Positions 25,377 to 33,226 of a stretch of DNA of 64,000 nucleotides are shown piece by piece. The notes under the pieces are model-generated. The model made no database searches and was not told the DNA's origin. It saw only the letters and a list, made by a program, of their open reading frames with translations. This DNA comes from UBA2991 sp965221735 (GTDB lineage: Bacteria; Chloroflexota; Dehalococcoidia; Tepidiformales; Tepidiformaceae). Positions within the stretch are counted from its first letter, which is position 1. Every line of letters begins with the position of its first letter. The translations under genes were made by a program, and so were the position numbers. Where the stretch lies: NCBI GenBank assembly GCA_965221735.1, contig OZ244910.1, forward strand, positions 1 to 64,000, given 5' to 3'.

Positions 25377-26717
25377 CTAGCGCACGTCCCGCGCTACCAG
25401 GTCCTCGACCGTTTCGCGGCGCTGGAGCAGGCGCGACTCGCCGTCCTGCACCGCGACGACGGGCGGGCGCAGGGCCATGTTGTAGTTGCTCGACATCGCC
25501 AGGTTGTAGCCGCCGCTCGCGGGCAGGGCGACGAGCTCGCCCGCCTCGAGTCGCGGCAGATCCGCGTCGCGCACGAGGATGTCGCCGCTCTCGCAGTACT
25601 TGCCCGCGACCGTGACCGTTTCGACGGGCTCCTCGAGGGGCCGGTCGACGGGCACGGCCTCGTAGCCGGAGCCGTACATGGCCGGGCGGATGTTGTCGGC
25701 CATGCCGCCGTCGACGGAGACGTAGGTGCGCACGCCGGGAATCTCCTTGCGCGCGCCGACCGTGTAGACGGCGACCATCGCCCGCCCGATGAGCGAGCGG
25801 CCCGGCTCGATGTGCAGCGACGGCTGCTCCAGGCGGTGCTCCGCGAGGGCGCGCTCCATCGAGTGGGCCACGCGCTCGGCGTACTCGGCGATGGCGGGGG
25901 CGTGCTGCTCCCGCGTGTAGGCGAGCGCGAAGCCGCCGCCGGGGCTGTACTCGTCGAAGGAGAAGCCGTGCGTGTCGCCCATCTGCGCGGCGAAGGCGCA
26001 CATCACGTCGCTTGCCTGCTCGTATGGCTCGATCTCGAAGATGGGCGAGCCCAGGTGCACGTGCAGGCCGCGCAGGTCGATGTTGGGGGCGGCCATCGCC
26101 GCCGCGACCGCGCGCTCGGCGTCGCCGTTGGCGATGGCGAAGCCGAACTTGGAGTCGAGCACACCCGTCGTCGTCTTCGCGTGCGTGTGCGGGTCGACGT
26201 TCGGGGAGACACGCAGGAGGACCGGCTGGCGCGCGCCCCGCTCGCCCGCGATGCGGTCGAGCTCCGCCAGCTCGTGGAAGTTGTCGACAACGATGCGGCC
26301 GACCGGGTCGCCGCCGACCGCCGCGTCGAGCTCCTCGGCGCCCTTGTTGTTGCCGTGGAAGTAGAGCCGCGAGGAGGGGAAGCCCGCCGCCCGCGCGACC
26401 GCCAGCTCGCCGCCGCTGACCACGTCCATGCCCAGCCCCTCCTCTTCCACGATGCCGGCGAGGGGCAGGCTCAGGTACGCCTTGGCCGCGTACAACACCG
26501 ACACCTCGGGCCAGCGCGACTCGAACTCGCGCCGGAACTCCCGGGCCGTCTCCCGGAAGTCCTGCTCGTCGAACACGTAGAGGGGCGAGCCGTAGGTCTC
26601 GGCGAGCTCGCGCAGGTCGCAGCCGCCGATGCTGAGGCGTCCCGCCGGCGAAAGCGCGGTCGTGTGGGGGAGCACGTGGCGGTAGGGAAGGGCGTCGAGG
26701 GAAGCGGCGTTCGGCAT
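25377..26717 (-). CDS. lysA: Diaminopimelate decarboxylase
   Basis: The 446-residue fold-III PLP enzyme makes L-lysine from meso-diaminopimelate. The PLP Lys is in VLYAAKAYL, the His/Gly cluster in HVHLGS, the phosphate loop in SPGGGFA and EPGRSL, and the second active-site CESGD motif is present. The ATG at 26717 has a CATAAT hexamer exactly 7 nt upstream, suggesting leaderless expression. It is divergent from moaC over an 80-bp shared promoter region. Confidence 0.93.
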   Translation of the reverse strand: MPNAASLDALPYRHVLPHTTALSPAGRLSIGGCDLRELAETYGSPLYVFDEQDFRETAREFRREFESRWPEVSVLYAAKAYLSLPLAGIVEEEGLGMDVVSGGELAVARAAGFPSSRLYFHGNNKGAEELDAAVGGDPVGRIVVDNFHELAELDRIAGERGARQPVLLRVSPNVDPHTHAKTTTGVLDSKFGFAIANGDAERAVAAAMAAPNIDLRGLHVHLGSPIFEIEPYEQASDVMCAFAAQMGDTHGFSFDEYSPGGGFALAYTREQHAPAIAEYAERVAHSMERALAEHRLEQPSLHIEPGRSLIGRAMVAVYTVGARKEIPGVRTYVSVDGGMADNIRPAMYGSGYEAVPVDRPLEEPVETVTVAGKYCESGDILVRDADLPRLEAGELVALPASGGYNLAMSSNYNMALRPPVVAVQDGESRLLQRRETVEDLVARDVR

Positions 26718-26724
26718 GCCCGCG

Positions 26725-26791
26725 ATTATGCGGCGCGGCGCTCGTACCGCCCAACGTCGCGGGATGGCGGACGGATGGGACGCCCTATACT
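26725..26791. promoter_or_regulatory. Divergent leaderless promoters of lysA and moaC
   Basis: On the minus strand CATAAT (26725-26730), with TTGGGC (26749-26754) 18 bp upstream, serves lysA. On the plus strand TATACT (26786-26791) serves moaC. The -10 hexamers end 7 nt and 6 nt before the respective ATG codons, and neither gene has a Shine-Dalgarno sequence. Confidence 0.6.
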
Positions 26792-26797
26792 GCCCGC

Positions 26798-27283
26798 ATG
26801 GCCGAGGAACCAGTCCTCTCGCACCTCGACGAACGCGGAAGCGCGCGCATGGTCGACGTCTCCGGCAAGGCTGTCACGGCGCGGGAGGCGGTGGCGGAGG
26901 GGTTCGTCGCGATGCGCCCCGAGACGCTGGCGCTCATCCAGGAGGGCGGCCTCCCCAAGGGCGACGTGCTCGCAGTAGCGCGCGTCGCCGGGATCCAGGC
27001 GGCGAAGCGCACGAGCGACCTCATCCCGATGTGCCACCCGCTGCCCATCTCCGCCGTCGCCGTCGCCCTCGACCCCGCGGACGACACGCACCTGCGCATT
27101 GAGGCGACGGTGCGCACGGAGGGCCGCACGGGCGTCGAGATGGAGGCGTTGACGGCCGTCGGTGTTGCCGCTCTCACGGTCTACGACATGTGCAAGGCGG
27201 TCGACCGCGGGATGCGGATCGAAGGCGTGCGTCTGCTGGAGAAGCGCGGCGGCAAGAGCGGGGAGTGGCGCGCGGACGGGTAG
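26798..27283 (+). CDS. moaC: Cyclic pyranopterin monophosphate synthase accessory protein MoaC
   Basis: The 161-residue product acts in molybdenum cofactor synthesis, forming cPMP after MoaA. Conserved text includes KRTSDLIPMCHPLPI, RTEGRTGVEMEALTAV and YDMCKAVD with the catalytic Lys. TATACT lies 6 nt before the ATG. No other molybdopterin genes are in the window. Confidence 0.95.
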   Translation: MAEEPVLSHLDERGSARMVDVSGKAVTAREAVAEGFVAMRPETLALIQEGGLPKGDVLAVARVAGIQAAKRTSDLIPMCHPLPISAVAVALDPADDTHLRIEATVRTEGRTGVEMEALTAVGVAALTVYDMCKAVDRGMRIEGVRLLEKRGGKSGEWRADG

Positions 27284-27294
27284 GGGACTGGAGG

Positions 27295-27498
27295 CTAGGA
27301 AGCGGCCGGCGCAGCAAGCGCAACGAAGACGTTCGGGTCGGTCTTCCGGGAGGCGTCGAGAACTTCGATCGCCACCACTTCCCCCGCCTCATCGAGATCG
27401 AGGATGAGGCCGGGCCCGTATTCGTCGCTATCTGCTACGGGAACGTCGCGGAGGACAATGCTGAGGGCGTCGGCCTGCCGGTCGTAGCTGACCTTCAT
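27295..27498 (-). CDS. DUF2283 family protein
   Basis: The 67-residue product shows the DUF2283 pattern: MKVSYDRQADALSIVL, a Gly-containing turn (GPGLILDLDEAGEVVAIEVLDAS). It is a small beta-rich protein of unknown role often found beside mobile or toxin-antitoxin-like genes. A GGAGG site precedes the ATG. It lies alone between moaC and a HAD gene. Confidence 0.8.
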   Translation of the reverse strand: MKVSYDRQADALSIVLRDVPVADSDEYGPGLILDLDEAGEVVAIEVLDASRKTDPNVFVALAAPAAS

Positions 27499-27553
27499 CC
27501 GGGCCTCCAGTACTTCGCGATACGCGTGGTGCGGTAGGCAGTAATGATACAGG

Positions 27554-27589
27554 CGTGCCTCTCGTGCCTCTCGTGCCTCTCGTGCCTCG
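27554..27589 (+). repeat. Nonamer tandem repeat, four copies
   Basis: CGTGCCTCT is repeated three times, followed by CGTGCCTCG, directly before the stop of the convergent HAD gene and after the DUF2283 start region. It looks like slippage-prone simple sequence; no further role is apparent. Confidence 0.85.
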
Positions 27590-27595
27590 GTGGGC

Positions 27596-28384
27596 TTACC
27601 TCTCGCCCCAGATGCGGGCGATGGCCGTCGCGACGCCGTCCTCGCTCGCGGTGCCCGTGACCAGGTCGGCGGCTGCCTGCACCTCCGGAGGGGCGTTGCC
27701 CATCGCGACGCCGAGTCCGGCCAGCTCGATCATCGGCAGGTCGACCTCCGTGTCGCCGAACGCGGCCGTTTCCTCCGGCTCGATGTCGAAGGCCTCGCAG
27801 AGGCGCCGGAGTGCCGGTCCCTTACCCGCGTCCGCGTGCGTGACTGCGACGATCTCGCGGCCGGAGCTGGTCAGGGCCCGCTCGCCGCGCAACCCCGCCT
27901 CGCGCACGAGCGCCTCGAGCGAGGCGAAGGCGGGGTCGGCCGGACTGGTGAAGGGGGCGATGACGTAGGTTCGCGTCAGGTCGACTTCCGTGAGGCTCGC
28001 GACCGTCCTCGCTGGGCCGCGCGCCTCCGGCGTTGGCATGCGGCGGCACGCCCCCTCCGCCGTGCCGGCAACCGCCCGCCAGTTGTGGGAATCGCAGAGT
28101 TTCGCCACGGCGTCCGCCGTTTCCGGTGGGAGCGCGAACTGGGCGATAGGCTCGCCGGTCGCGCGCCGGATGTCGGCCCCCGCGGCGGCGATGACGGCCG
28201 TCACGGCGCCGGCCAGTGGCGCCAGCGTCGGGAGGGCGAGCTCGTAGGGGCGCGCGGTGGCGGCGGCGACGGACACCCCCATCGCGGCCAGCCCCTTGAC
28301 CGCCTCCATCGTCGCCGGCGAGAGCTTGCCGCTGGGCCCCACGAGGGTGCCGTCGATATCGAAGGCGGCGAGCCGGTAGCGCAT
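27596..28384 (-). CDS. HAD-superfamily Cof-type phosphatase
   Basis: The 262-residue product has HAD motif I DIDGT near residue 8, motif II as a Thr in AAATAR, motif III Lys in HADAGKGPAL and motif IV GDTEVDLPMIE, plus the C2B cap typical of Cof-like sugar-phosphate and nucleotide phosphatases. GMGVAM-type ending (GLGVAMGNA) is present. The ATG at 28384 begins right at the conserved strand; a GTG 9 nt upstream is possible. Substrate unknown. Confidence 0.87.
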   Translation of the reverse strand: MRYRLAAFDIDGTLVGPSGKLSPATMEAVKGLAAMGVSVAAATARPYELALPTLAPLAGAVTAVIAAAGADIRRATGEPIAQFALPPETADAVAKLCDSHNWRAVAGTAEGACRRMPTPEARGPARTVASLTEVDLTRTYVIAPFTSPADPAFASLEALVREAGLRGERALTSSGREIVAVTHADAGKGPALRRLCEAFDIEPEETAAFGDTEVDLPMIELAGLGVAMGNAPPEVQAAADLVTGTASEDGVATAIARIWGER

Positions 28385-28406
28385 CGCGGTCACGATACGG
28401 GAAGCC

Positions 28407-29546
28407 TCACCGCGTTCCCTCGACCGGGTCCGTGAGCACGGGGATGCCGTCAATGATCGTGACGGGGACCAGTTCGTAGGCGGCGACGCCCGCTGCGGTC
28501 AGCTCGACGAGGAGGATGGCCGAGTCGTTGGCCGGATCCCAGAACCCGTCGAAGACGAAGTTCCCGAGGCTGTAGGCGATGAGCCCGTCGCCGTAGGGCT
28601 CCAGCGGCTGCAGGACGTGCGGCCCGGAGCCGATGACCAGCGTCGCCCCCGCGTCGATAGCGGCGCGCGCCTGCTCACGCTGGGCGGCGCTCGGCGCAAG
28701 CTCCCACTCGAGCCCGAAGTGGAGCATGACGACCACCAGGTCCGCGCCTGTCCGCGCCGCCCCGATGTCCTCGGCCATCGTGGCGATGTCGAGCCAGGCG
28801 ACGCCGGGCGCCTCGTCCGTCGCGGTCCAGATGCGGGGGTCGAAGCCGCCGCGCTCGCCGGGCACGTCGACGTACGCCAGGAACGCGATGGTCAGCCCAT
28901 CCCGCTCGATGACGGCGGGCGCGTGTGCGGCCGCCCGGTTTGGTCCAGCGCCGGGGCTGAGGACGCCGCGCTCGGCAAGGAGCGCCCGCGTCTCCGCCAG
29001 GGAGTCGGGCCCGTAGTCGAGTGAGTGGTTGTTGGCGAGCGAGACGAGGTCGATGCCCGCGAGCACGAGGGCGTCCACGGCCACGGGCGGGGCGCGGAAC
29101 GTGTACGCCTTGGGGGCGGGCGCGCCCGTGACGCCGACCGCGCTCTCGAGGTTGGCCACGGTGACGTCCGCGCCCGCGAGGATGTCGCGCACGCCGGCGA
29201 AGGCGATCTCGGCGCCCTCGGTCTCCAGCCGCGCGCCGACGCTGCGTCCCAGCATCACGTCGCCGGCCGCCGCGAGCAGCACGCGCGCAGGCGGAGGGGT
29301 AGGCGTGGGCGGCGGGGTGGCCGTGGGGCTCGGTGAGGTGGTTGGGGACGGTGTCTCCGGCGCCGCCGTGGGAGTCGCCGGTGGGGTTGGAGGCGTGGAC
29401 GTGGGCGTGGATGCGGCCGTGGCGGTGGGTGGCGGAGGTGCGGGGTCCGCTTCGACGGCGCAGCCGGCCCCGAGAAGCGCCGCGCCAAGAACCGCCAGCG
29501 CCAGCGGGGCGCGCCCTCTCCCGACGCGTCGGCGCTCAGGCGCCAA
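28407..29546 (-). CDS. CapA-like lipoprotein (PGA_cap metallophosphatase fold)
   Basis: The 379-residue product has a lipoprotein signal (LGAALLGAGC, Cys near residue 29) and a Pro/Thr linker of about 60 residues. A CapA domain follows with AAGDVMLGR, ANLESAV, SLANNHSLDYG, VMLHFGLEWE and GSGPHVLQPLE. These are the metal-ligand motifs of the calcineurin-like PGA_cap family, linked to poly-gamma-glutamate capsule in Bacillus but widespread in bacteria without capsules. The exact role is therefore open. Its start overlaps the radC stop by 11 nt, indicating one transcript. Confidence 0.85.
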   Translation of the reverse strand: MAPERRRVGRGRAPLALAVLGAALLGAGCAVEADPAPPPPTATAASTPTSTPPTPPATPTAAPETPSPTTSPSPTATPPPTPTPPPARVLLAAAGDVMLGRSVGARLETEGAEIAFAGVRDILAGADVTVANLESAVGVTGAPAPKAYTFRAPPVAVDALVLAGIDLVSLANNHSLDYGPDSLAETRALLAERGVLSPGAGPNRAAAHAPAVIERDGLTIAFLAYVDVPGERGGFDPRIWTATDEAPGVAWLDIATMAEDIGAARTGADLVVVMLHFGLEWELAPSAAQREQARAAIDAGATLVIGSGPHVLQPLEPYGDGLIAYSLGNFVFDGFWDPANDSAILLVELTAAGVAAYELVPVTIIDGIPVLTDPVEGTR

Positions 29547-30243
29547 GCAACCCCTCGCGCTTCATGCTGACGTAGCGTTCCCCGGCGACGATCAGGTGGT
29601 CGTGCAGCCCGATGTCGAGCGCTTTCCCTGCCGTTGCGATGTCGCGCGTGAGTTCGATGTCGCGGGGGCTCGGGGTGGCGCGCCCGGAGGGGTGGTTGTG
29701 GGCGACCACGACGGCGCTCGCGTCCAGGATGATCGCCTCCCGGAAGATGTCCCCCATGCGAAACGCGACGGAGTGAACGCTGCCCGGCAGGACGGTGGGC
29801 GTGCCCAGCAGGCGTCCGCCCATGTCCGAGGCGAGCACGTGCAGCTCCTCCCGGGAACGCCCCCGGAGCTGCCCTCGCAGGTAGTCGAACACCGCCTCGG
29901 GGGAGGTGAGCAGGGGCCGGGCGTCGCCGTCGAGGCGCGGCATGCGCCGCCCCAGCTCGATCGCGGCCGCCAGCTGCGCCGCCTTCGCCGGCCCGAGCCC
30001 GCGCGTTCGCTGCAGCGACTTCGCGTCGGCCCGCAGCAGACCGCCGAGCCCGCCGTGCGAGTCGAGCAGGCCCCGGGCGAGGTCGATGACGTTCTCGCCG
30101 CGCGTACCCGAGCCCGCGAGGATGGCAATGAGCTCGGCATCGCTGAGCACGCCGGGGCCGTGGCGCAGCAGCTTCTCGCGCGGGCGCTCGTCGCCCGCGA
30201 GGTCGTGAATGGTGCGGTAGCGGTCCGTAAGGCCGTCAGTCAT
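29536..30243 (-). CDS. radC: RadC family JAMM-domain protein
   Basis: The 235-residue product has the UPF0758 layout: N-terminal helix-hairpin-helix (about 10-100, RPREKLLRHG and LGPAKAAQLAA) and a C-terminal JAB/MPN+ domain with HNHPSG, then SPRD giving the zinc-ligand Asp. RadC proteins are no longer thought to be general repair enzymes and their target is unknown. It precedes the CapA-like gene with an overlap. Confidence 0.92.
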   Translation of the reverse strand: MTDGLTDRYRTIHDLAGDERPREKLLRHGPGVLSDAELIAILAGSGTRGENVIDLARGLLDSHGGLGGLLRADAKSLQRTRGLGPAKAAQLAAAIELGRRMPRLDGDARPLLTSPEAVFDYLRGQLRGRSREELHVLASDMGGRLLGTPTVLPGSVHSVAFRMGDIFREAIILDASAVVVAHNHPSGRATPSPRDIELTRDIATAGKALDIGLHDHLIVAGERYVSMKREGLLGA

Positions 30244-30260
30244 GGAAGCGCGGGGCGCGG

Positions 30261-30776
30261 TCACTCGCGCTCGATCAGGAGCGGGTCGGGTTCGGGAAGC
30301 GCCGGTTCGCCGGGCTCGTCCGTCGGCGGCTCCCAGCCCTCCGGTGGCTCTCGTTTCTCCACGGCCACGGCGATCATCGAGCCGGGGTAGTACTCGACCG
30401 CGACGTAGTTGCCCTGCTCGACCGGGTCGTACTGGACCCGGTCGGTGCGGATGATCTTGTCGTTGTCGATGCGCAGGTAGTAGCTGCGGCTGCCGAGGTC
30501 GAAGCGGCGCCAGCGGCGCGTGATGAAGCCCTCGATCACGGCCGTGCCCCCGCGCAGGTCGCGGATCGCCTGGACGCCCTGGTAGCCGAAGAGGGAGCCG
30601 AAGATGACGAGGAGCGAAGGCAGCACCCACCCGTACCCGTCGCCGGTCGCGCCCTCGAGGATGAAGAAGTAGACCCCCCCGCCGAAGACCGCGAGGAAGA
30701 GCGGCGTCCAGATAAGCGCCGTGCGCCACAGCCCGCGGCGCGCCCTGCGAATCCTGAATTCGCGGTCGGTGGTCAT
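30261..30776 (-). CDS. Membrane protein of unknown function, 171 aa
   Basis: Two transmembrane helices (about 20-38 and 50-68) are followed by a cytoplasmic or surface beta-rich domain. Its sequence includes VIEGFITRRWRRFDLGSRSYYLRID and VAVEYYPGSMIAVAVE, resembling the small OB-like domain seen in DUF3592-type and related membrane proteins; I do not assign a family. The C terminus is Glu/Pro-rich. The ATG overlaps the LysM gene stop by 4 nt, so it is downstream of lysM in one transcript. Confidence 0.72.
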   Translation of the reverse strand: MTTDREFRIRRARRGLWRTALIWTPLFLAVFGGGVYFFILEGATGDGYGWVLPSLLVIFGSLFGYQGVQAIRDLRGGTAVIEGFITRRWRRFDLGSRSYYLRIDNDKIIRTDRVQYDPVEQGNYVAVEYYPGSMIAVAVEKREPPEGWEPPTDEPGEPALPEPDPLLIERE

Positions 30777-31258
30777 TCTCGCGGCACCAGGATCGTCTGC
30801 CCGATCTGGATCGAGTCCGGCTCGAGGCCGGGATTCAGAGCGAGGATGGCCTCGACGGTCACGTTGAACTCCACGGCGATCGCGGAGAGGGTATCGCCCG
30901 CGACGATCTCGTACTCGATCGGTTCGAGCGCGGGCGCAGCGGTGGGCTCGGGCGCGGCGGTCGGCGCAGGCGTCGAGACGGGCGTGGCCGCGGGAGTCGC
31001 TGGAGCGGGTGTCGCGGTCGCCGCCGGCTCGCGGGTGGCGACCGCTTCGGGTGTGGTGGTCGGTTCCGGCGTGTCGGTCGCGTCGGCGGGGCCGACGGGT
31101 TCTGCGCGACTCGCGCTCTCGGGCGGGCGCAGGACGAGAAACAGGGCCAGGAAGGAGCCCAGCACGAGCGCCGCGATCGAACCGCGGTAGGCCCACGCCG
31201 AGGGCGTGGCGCGTTCGGGCGGATCCGGCTCGTGGTACGCCTGCGGATCGTCGTTCAC
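30773..31258 (-). CDS. Single-pass LysM domain protein
   Basis: From GTG 31258 the product is about 161 residues: an acidic/proline N terminus, one transmembrane helix (about 22-44), a Thr/Ala/Pro-rich linker and a C-terminal LysM domain (YEIVAGDTLSAIAVEFNVTVEAIL, NPGL, IQIGQTILVP). LysM binds peptidoglycan N-acetylglucosamine. The frame stays open for another 140 codons upstream into a phage-connector-like sequence. I place the start at 31258 because TAGGCT (31266-31271) sits 7 nt before it, the spacing seen at other leaderless genes. Use of the whole 301-codon frame as one fusion cannot be excluded. Confidence 0.75.
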   Translation of the reverse strand: MNDDPQAYHEPDPPERATPSAWAYRGSIAALVLGSFLALFLVLRPPESASRAEPVGPADATDTPEPTTTPEAVATREPAATATPAPATPAATPVSTPAPTAAPEPTAAPALEPIEYEIVAGDTLSAIAVEFNVTVEAILALNPGLEPDSIQIGQTILVPRE

Positions 31259-31669
31259 AGCGGCGAGCCTACCACCCACCGCGGCCCTCGCGCCCTGGTC
31301 GTCGAGCGTGTGGCGGGCGAGGTAGCGCAGCCGCGCGCGCTCGCCCTTCGGCGGCGCCGGCGGCTCCAGCGTGATGGTCTCCGCCCAGACCGAGAAGGGG
31401 ACGTGGCGGCGGGGGAACGTGTCGATGGGCAGCTCCACCGACTCCAGCGCGAGGAAGTTCGGCAGGACGGCGGTCGTGAGCTCGCGGCTGCCGGGGGTCG
31501 TGGCGACGACCGTGGTCGCCTCGGCGGGCGCCGCCAGGCTCACGTCGGCGAGTGCTCGGGAGATGTGGCGGTCGAGCTCGGCGTCGCTCCAGCGGGCGGC
31601 GTCGGGGTCGAGGTCGCGCAGGTCGCTGCGGACGCGGTCACGGATGTCGGGCAGGGTCGTCGTCGTCAT
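31259..31669 (-). pseudogene. Phage head-tail connector-like fragment, N-terminal part
   Basis: ATG at 31669 opens about 137 codons reading LPDIRDRVRSDLRDLDP, RWSDAELDRHISRALADVS, ATTPGSRELTT and FPRRHVPFSVWAETITL. From memory this resembles connector or head-tail joining proteins encoded beside portal genes in Chloroflexota phage clusters. The C-terminal half of that family is missing and the frame runs straight into the LysM gene. I treat it as a truncated gene that now lies just upstream of, or is fused to, the LysM protein. The family assignment is moderate and rests on pattern memory. Confidence 0.45.
31266..31271 (-). promoter_or_regulatory. Candidate -10 element TAGGCT of the LysM gene
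   Basis: Reading on the minus strand, TAGGCT lies 7 nt before GTG 31258. It is embedded in the connector-like frame, so the promoter and the fragment overlap. Confidence 0.4.
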
Positions 31670-31732
31670 GGGCGTCACGGTGGCGCGGCCCCGCGCGAGC
31701 GCGAAGGCGCGCCTGTCACCCGGGTTCGTGCG

Positions 31733-32392
31733 TCAGCCGGAAGCGACCAGCCGGTAGCCCACGTTCCGTACGGTCTCGATGAACGTGTGGCCGTGGATCT
31801 CGATCTTCGAGCGGATGCGCCGGATGTGGACGTCGACCGTGCGCGCGCCGCCGAAGTAGTCGTAGCCCCAGACGCGGTTGAGCAGCTGCTCGCGCGTGGA
31901 GACGCGGCCCGCGTTCATGGCCAGGTAGCGGAGGAGCTCGTACTCCTTGAACGTGAGCACGACCGACTCGCCCGCCACGGTCACGCGGTAGTTGGCGAGG
32001 TCGATCGTGAGGGCGCCGCAGCGCACGAAGTTCTCGGTGTCGATGCCGTGGCGGCGGTAGAGGGCGCGCTCGACCCGGCGGCGCAGCTCGCCGGGGGTGG
32101 CGGGCAGCACGATGAAGTCGTCGGCGGGCGAGTCGAAGGGCATGCGGTCGAGCTGGTCCTCTCCGCAGGCGTAGACGAGCACGAGCTCGTGCTCGCCCGA
32201 GGCCGCCGCCAGCCGGTCGATGGCGACGTTGGAGAGATCGCGCAGGTCGAGCAGGAGCACGCCGGAGAAGTCGCGCTCGATGTCCCCCAGGCGGGCGGGT
32301 TCGAGCACGGTCGTGCTCAGCCCCGCCTCCTCCAGCTCGGGCGTGAGCGCAAGCAGATCAGGCTGCCCGCTGACGATAAGAACAGCGTTCAC
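31733..32392 (-). CDS. OmpR-type winged-helix regulator with degenerate receiver
   Basis: The 219-residue product has an N-terminal receiver-like domain (1-112) and a C-terminal OmpR/PhoB DNA-binding domain (about 125-217: LTFKEYELLRYLAMNAGRVSTREQLLNRVWG, then VDVHIRRIRSKIE and IETVRNVGYRL). Asp49 is retained in VLLLDL. The acidic pair near residue 9 is replaced by SGQPD, and the conserved Lys near the end of the receiver is Leu (FIVLPA). No histidine kinase is adjacent. Phosphorylation-independent control is therefore likely. The GTG start is 7 nt after TATACT. Confidence 0.88.
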   Translation of the reverse strand: MNAVLIVSGQPDLLALTPELEEAGLSTTVLEPARLGDIERDFSGVLLLDLRDLSNVAIDRLAAASGEHELVLVYACGEDQLDRMPFDSPADDFIVLPATPGELRRRVERALYRRHGIDTENFVRCGALTIDLANYRVTVAGESVVLTFKEYELLRYLAMNAGRVSTREQLLNRVWGYDYFGGARTVDVHIRRIRSKIEIHGHTFIETVRNVGYRLVASG

Positions 32393-32399
32393 GCGCCCC

Positions 32400-32405
32400 A
32401 GTATA
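32400..32405 (-). promoter_or_regulatory. -10 element TATACT of the orphan regulator gene
   Basis: On the minus strand TATACT ends 7 nt before GTG 32392, with no ribosome-binding site between. No clear -35 is visible. Confidence 0.55.
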
Positions 32406-32472
32406 GGCAGGCGAGGCGCTCCACCATCGCCTTCTGTGTTACCGGCGGGTTACGAGTTCCCGTCGGGCGGAG

Positions 32473-32736
32473 TTACTCCAGCGGGGCGGTTTTGCCGAAG
32501 GACTTGCCGGTGAGCTCCAGGTAGACCGCGTCCGCGCACAGCTCCAGGTCGTCGCTCCAGGCGATAGCGCGGTGCGGCGCAATGTGCACTCGCTCGAAGA
32601 ACCCCGGCTCGTTCCATGCGGCGAACACGCCTTTTCCCGCCAGTCGCGACAGGTCTACCTCGCCGGCCGTGCCGTCGGAGTAACGAAGCCACAACCGGTG
32701 GCCGTCGCGGGCCTCGACTTCAGTGGGTTCAAGCAT
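32473..32736 (-). CDS. DUF2442 family protein
   Basis: The 87-residue product matches DUF2442: an N-terminal VEARDGHRLWLRYSDGTAGEVDLS, GVFAAWNEPGFFERVHI and a terminal ELCADAVYLELTG. DUF2442 genes are usually next to a DUF4160 gene in a small two-gene unit of unknown function, but no DUF4160 partner is present here. It lies between clpS and the regulator on the same strand. Confidence 0.82.
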   Translation of the reverse strand: MLEPTEVEARDGHRLWLRYSDGTAGEVDLSRLAGKGVFAAWNEPGFFERVHIAPHRAIAWSDDLELCADAVYLELTGKSFGKTAPLE

Positions 32737-32783
32737 GGCCCTTCCCTGCGTTCATGGTACCCCCTGGCGGAATCCCGTCGCGC

Positions 32784-33107
32784 CTACGCCGCCGGCTCGA
32801 CGATCGCCGACATGCTGCCCGCGCTGATCTCCATCAGCGGGTCCGGTCCGTAGGCGTGGATCTGGTCCTGCTTCAGCAGGCACTCGTCCTTCGCGGCCGT
32901 CATCAGGATCGCCTGGCCCTGGCTGTCGACGACCGAGGCGATGCCGAACGCCTTCTCCCGCGAGTAGCCGAAGAGGTCGCCCAGCATGCGGATGACGTAC
33001 TGGTAGGTGTGGCTGTCGTCGTCGAGCAGGATGAGGTGGCAGGGCTGCTCGAGCTCTTCCTCGATCTCGGGCTGGTCGACGACCTCGGGGAGGCTGGGGG
33101 TGGTCAC
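32784..33107 (-). CDS. clpS: ATP-dependent Clp protease adaptor ClpS
   Basis: The 107-residue product delivers N-degron substrates to ClpAP or ClpCP. The family core is clear: LILLDDDSHTYQYVIRML (ligand-pocket Asp residues), then FGYSREKAFGIASVVDSQGQAILMTAAKDECLLKQDQIHAYG. The GTG at 33107 is 6 nt after TACAGT, and TTGCCG lies 18 bp further upstream. No clpA or clpC gene is near. Confidence 0.92.
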   Translation of the reverse strand: MTTPSLPEVVDQPEIEEELEQPCHLILLDDDSHTYQYVIRMLGDLFGYSREKAFGIASVVDSQGQAILMTAAKDECLLKQDQIHAYGPDPLMEISAGSMSAIVEPAA

Positions 33108-33113
33108 GCAAGC

Positions 33114-33119
33114 ACTGTA
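33114..33119 (-). promoter_or_regulatory. -10 element TACAGT of clpS
   Basis: On the minus strand TTGCCG and TACAGT are separated by 18 bp, and the -10 ends 6 nt before the GTG start. Confidence 0.55.
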
Positions 33120-33226
33120 GCGAGGGGCGGCGGCGAGCGGCAAGACGCGTCCGCTGTCACCGGGGGATTCGCGATCGCGCACGGGAGCGCCACGGTTCGC
33201 GCAATCCCTTCCCCCGGAGTTCGCCC

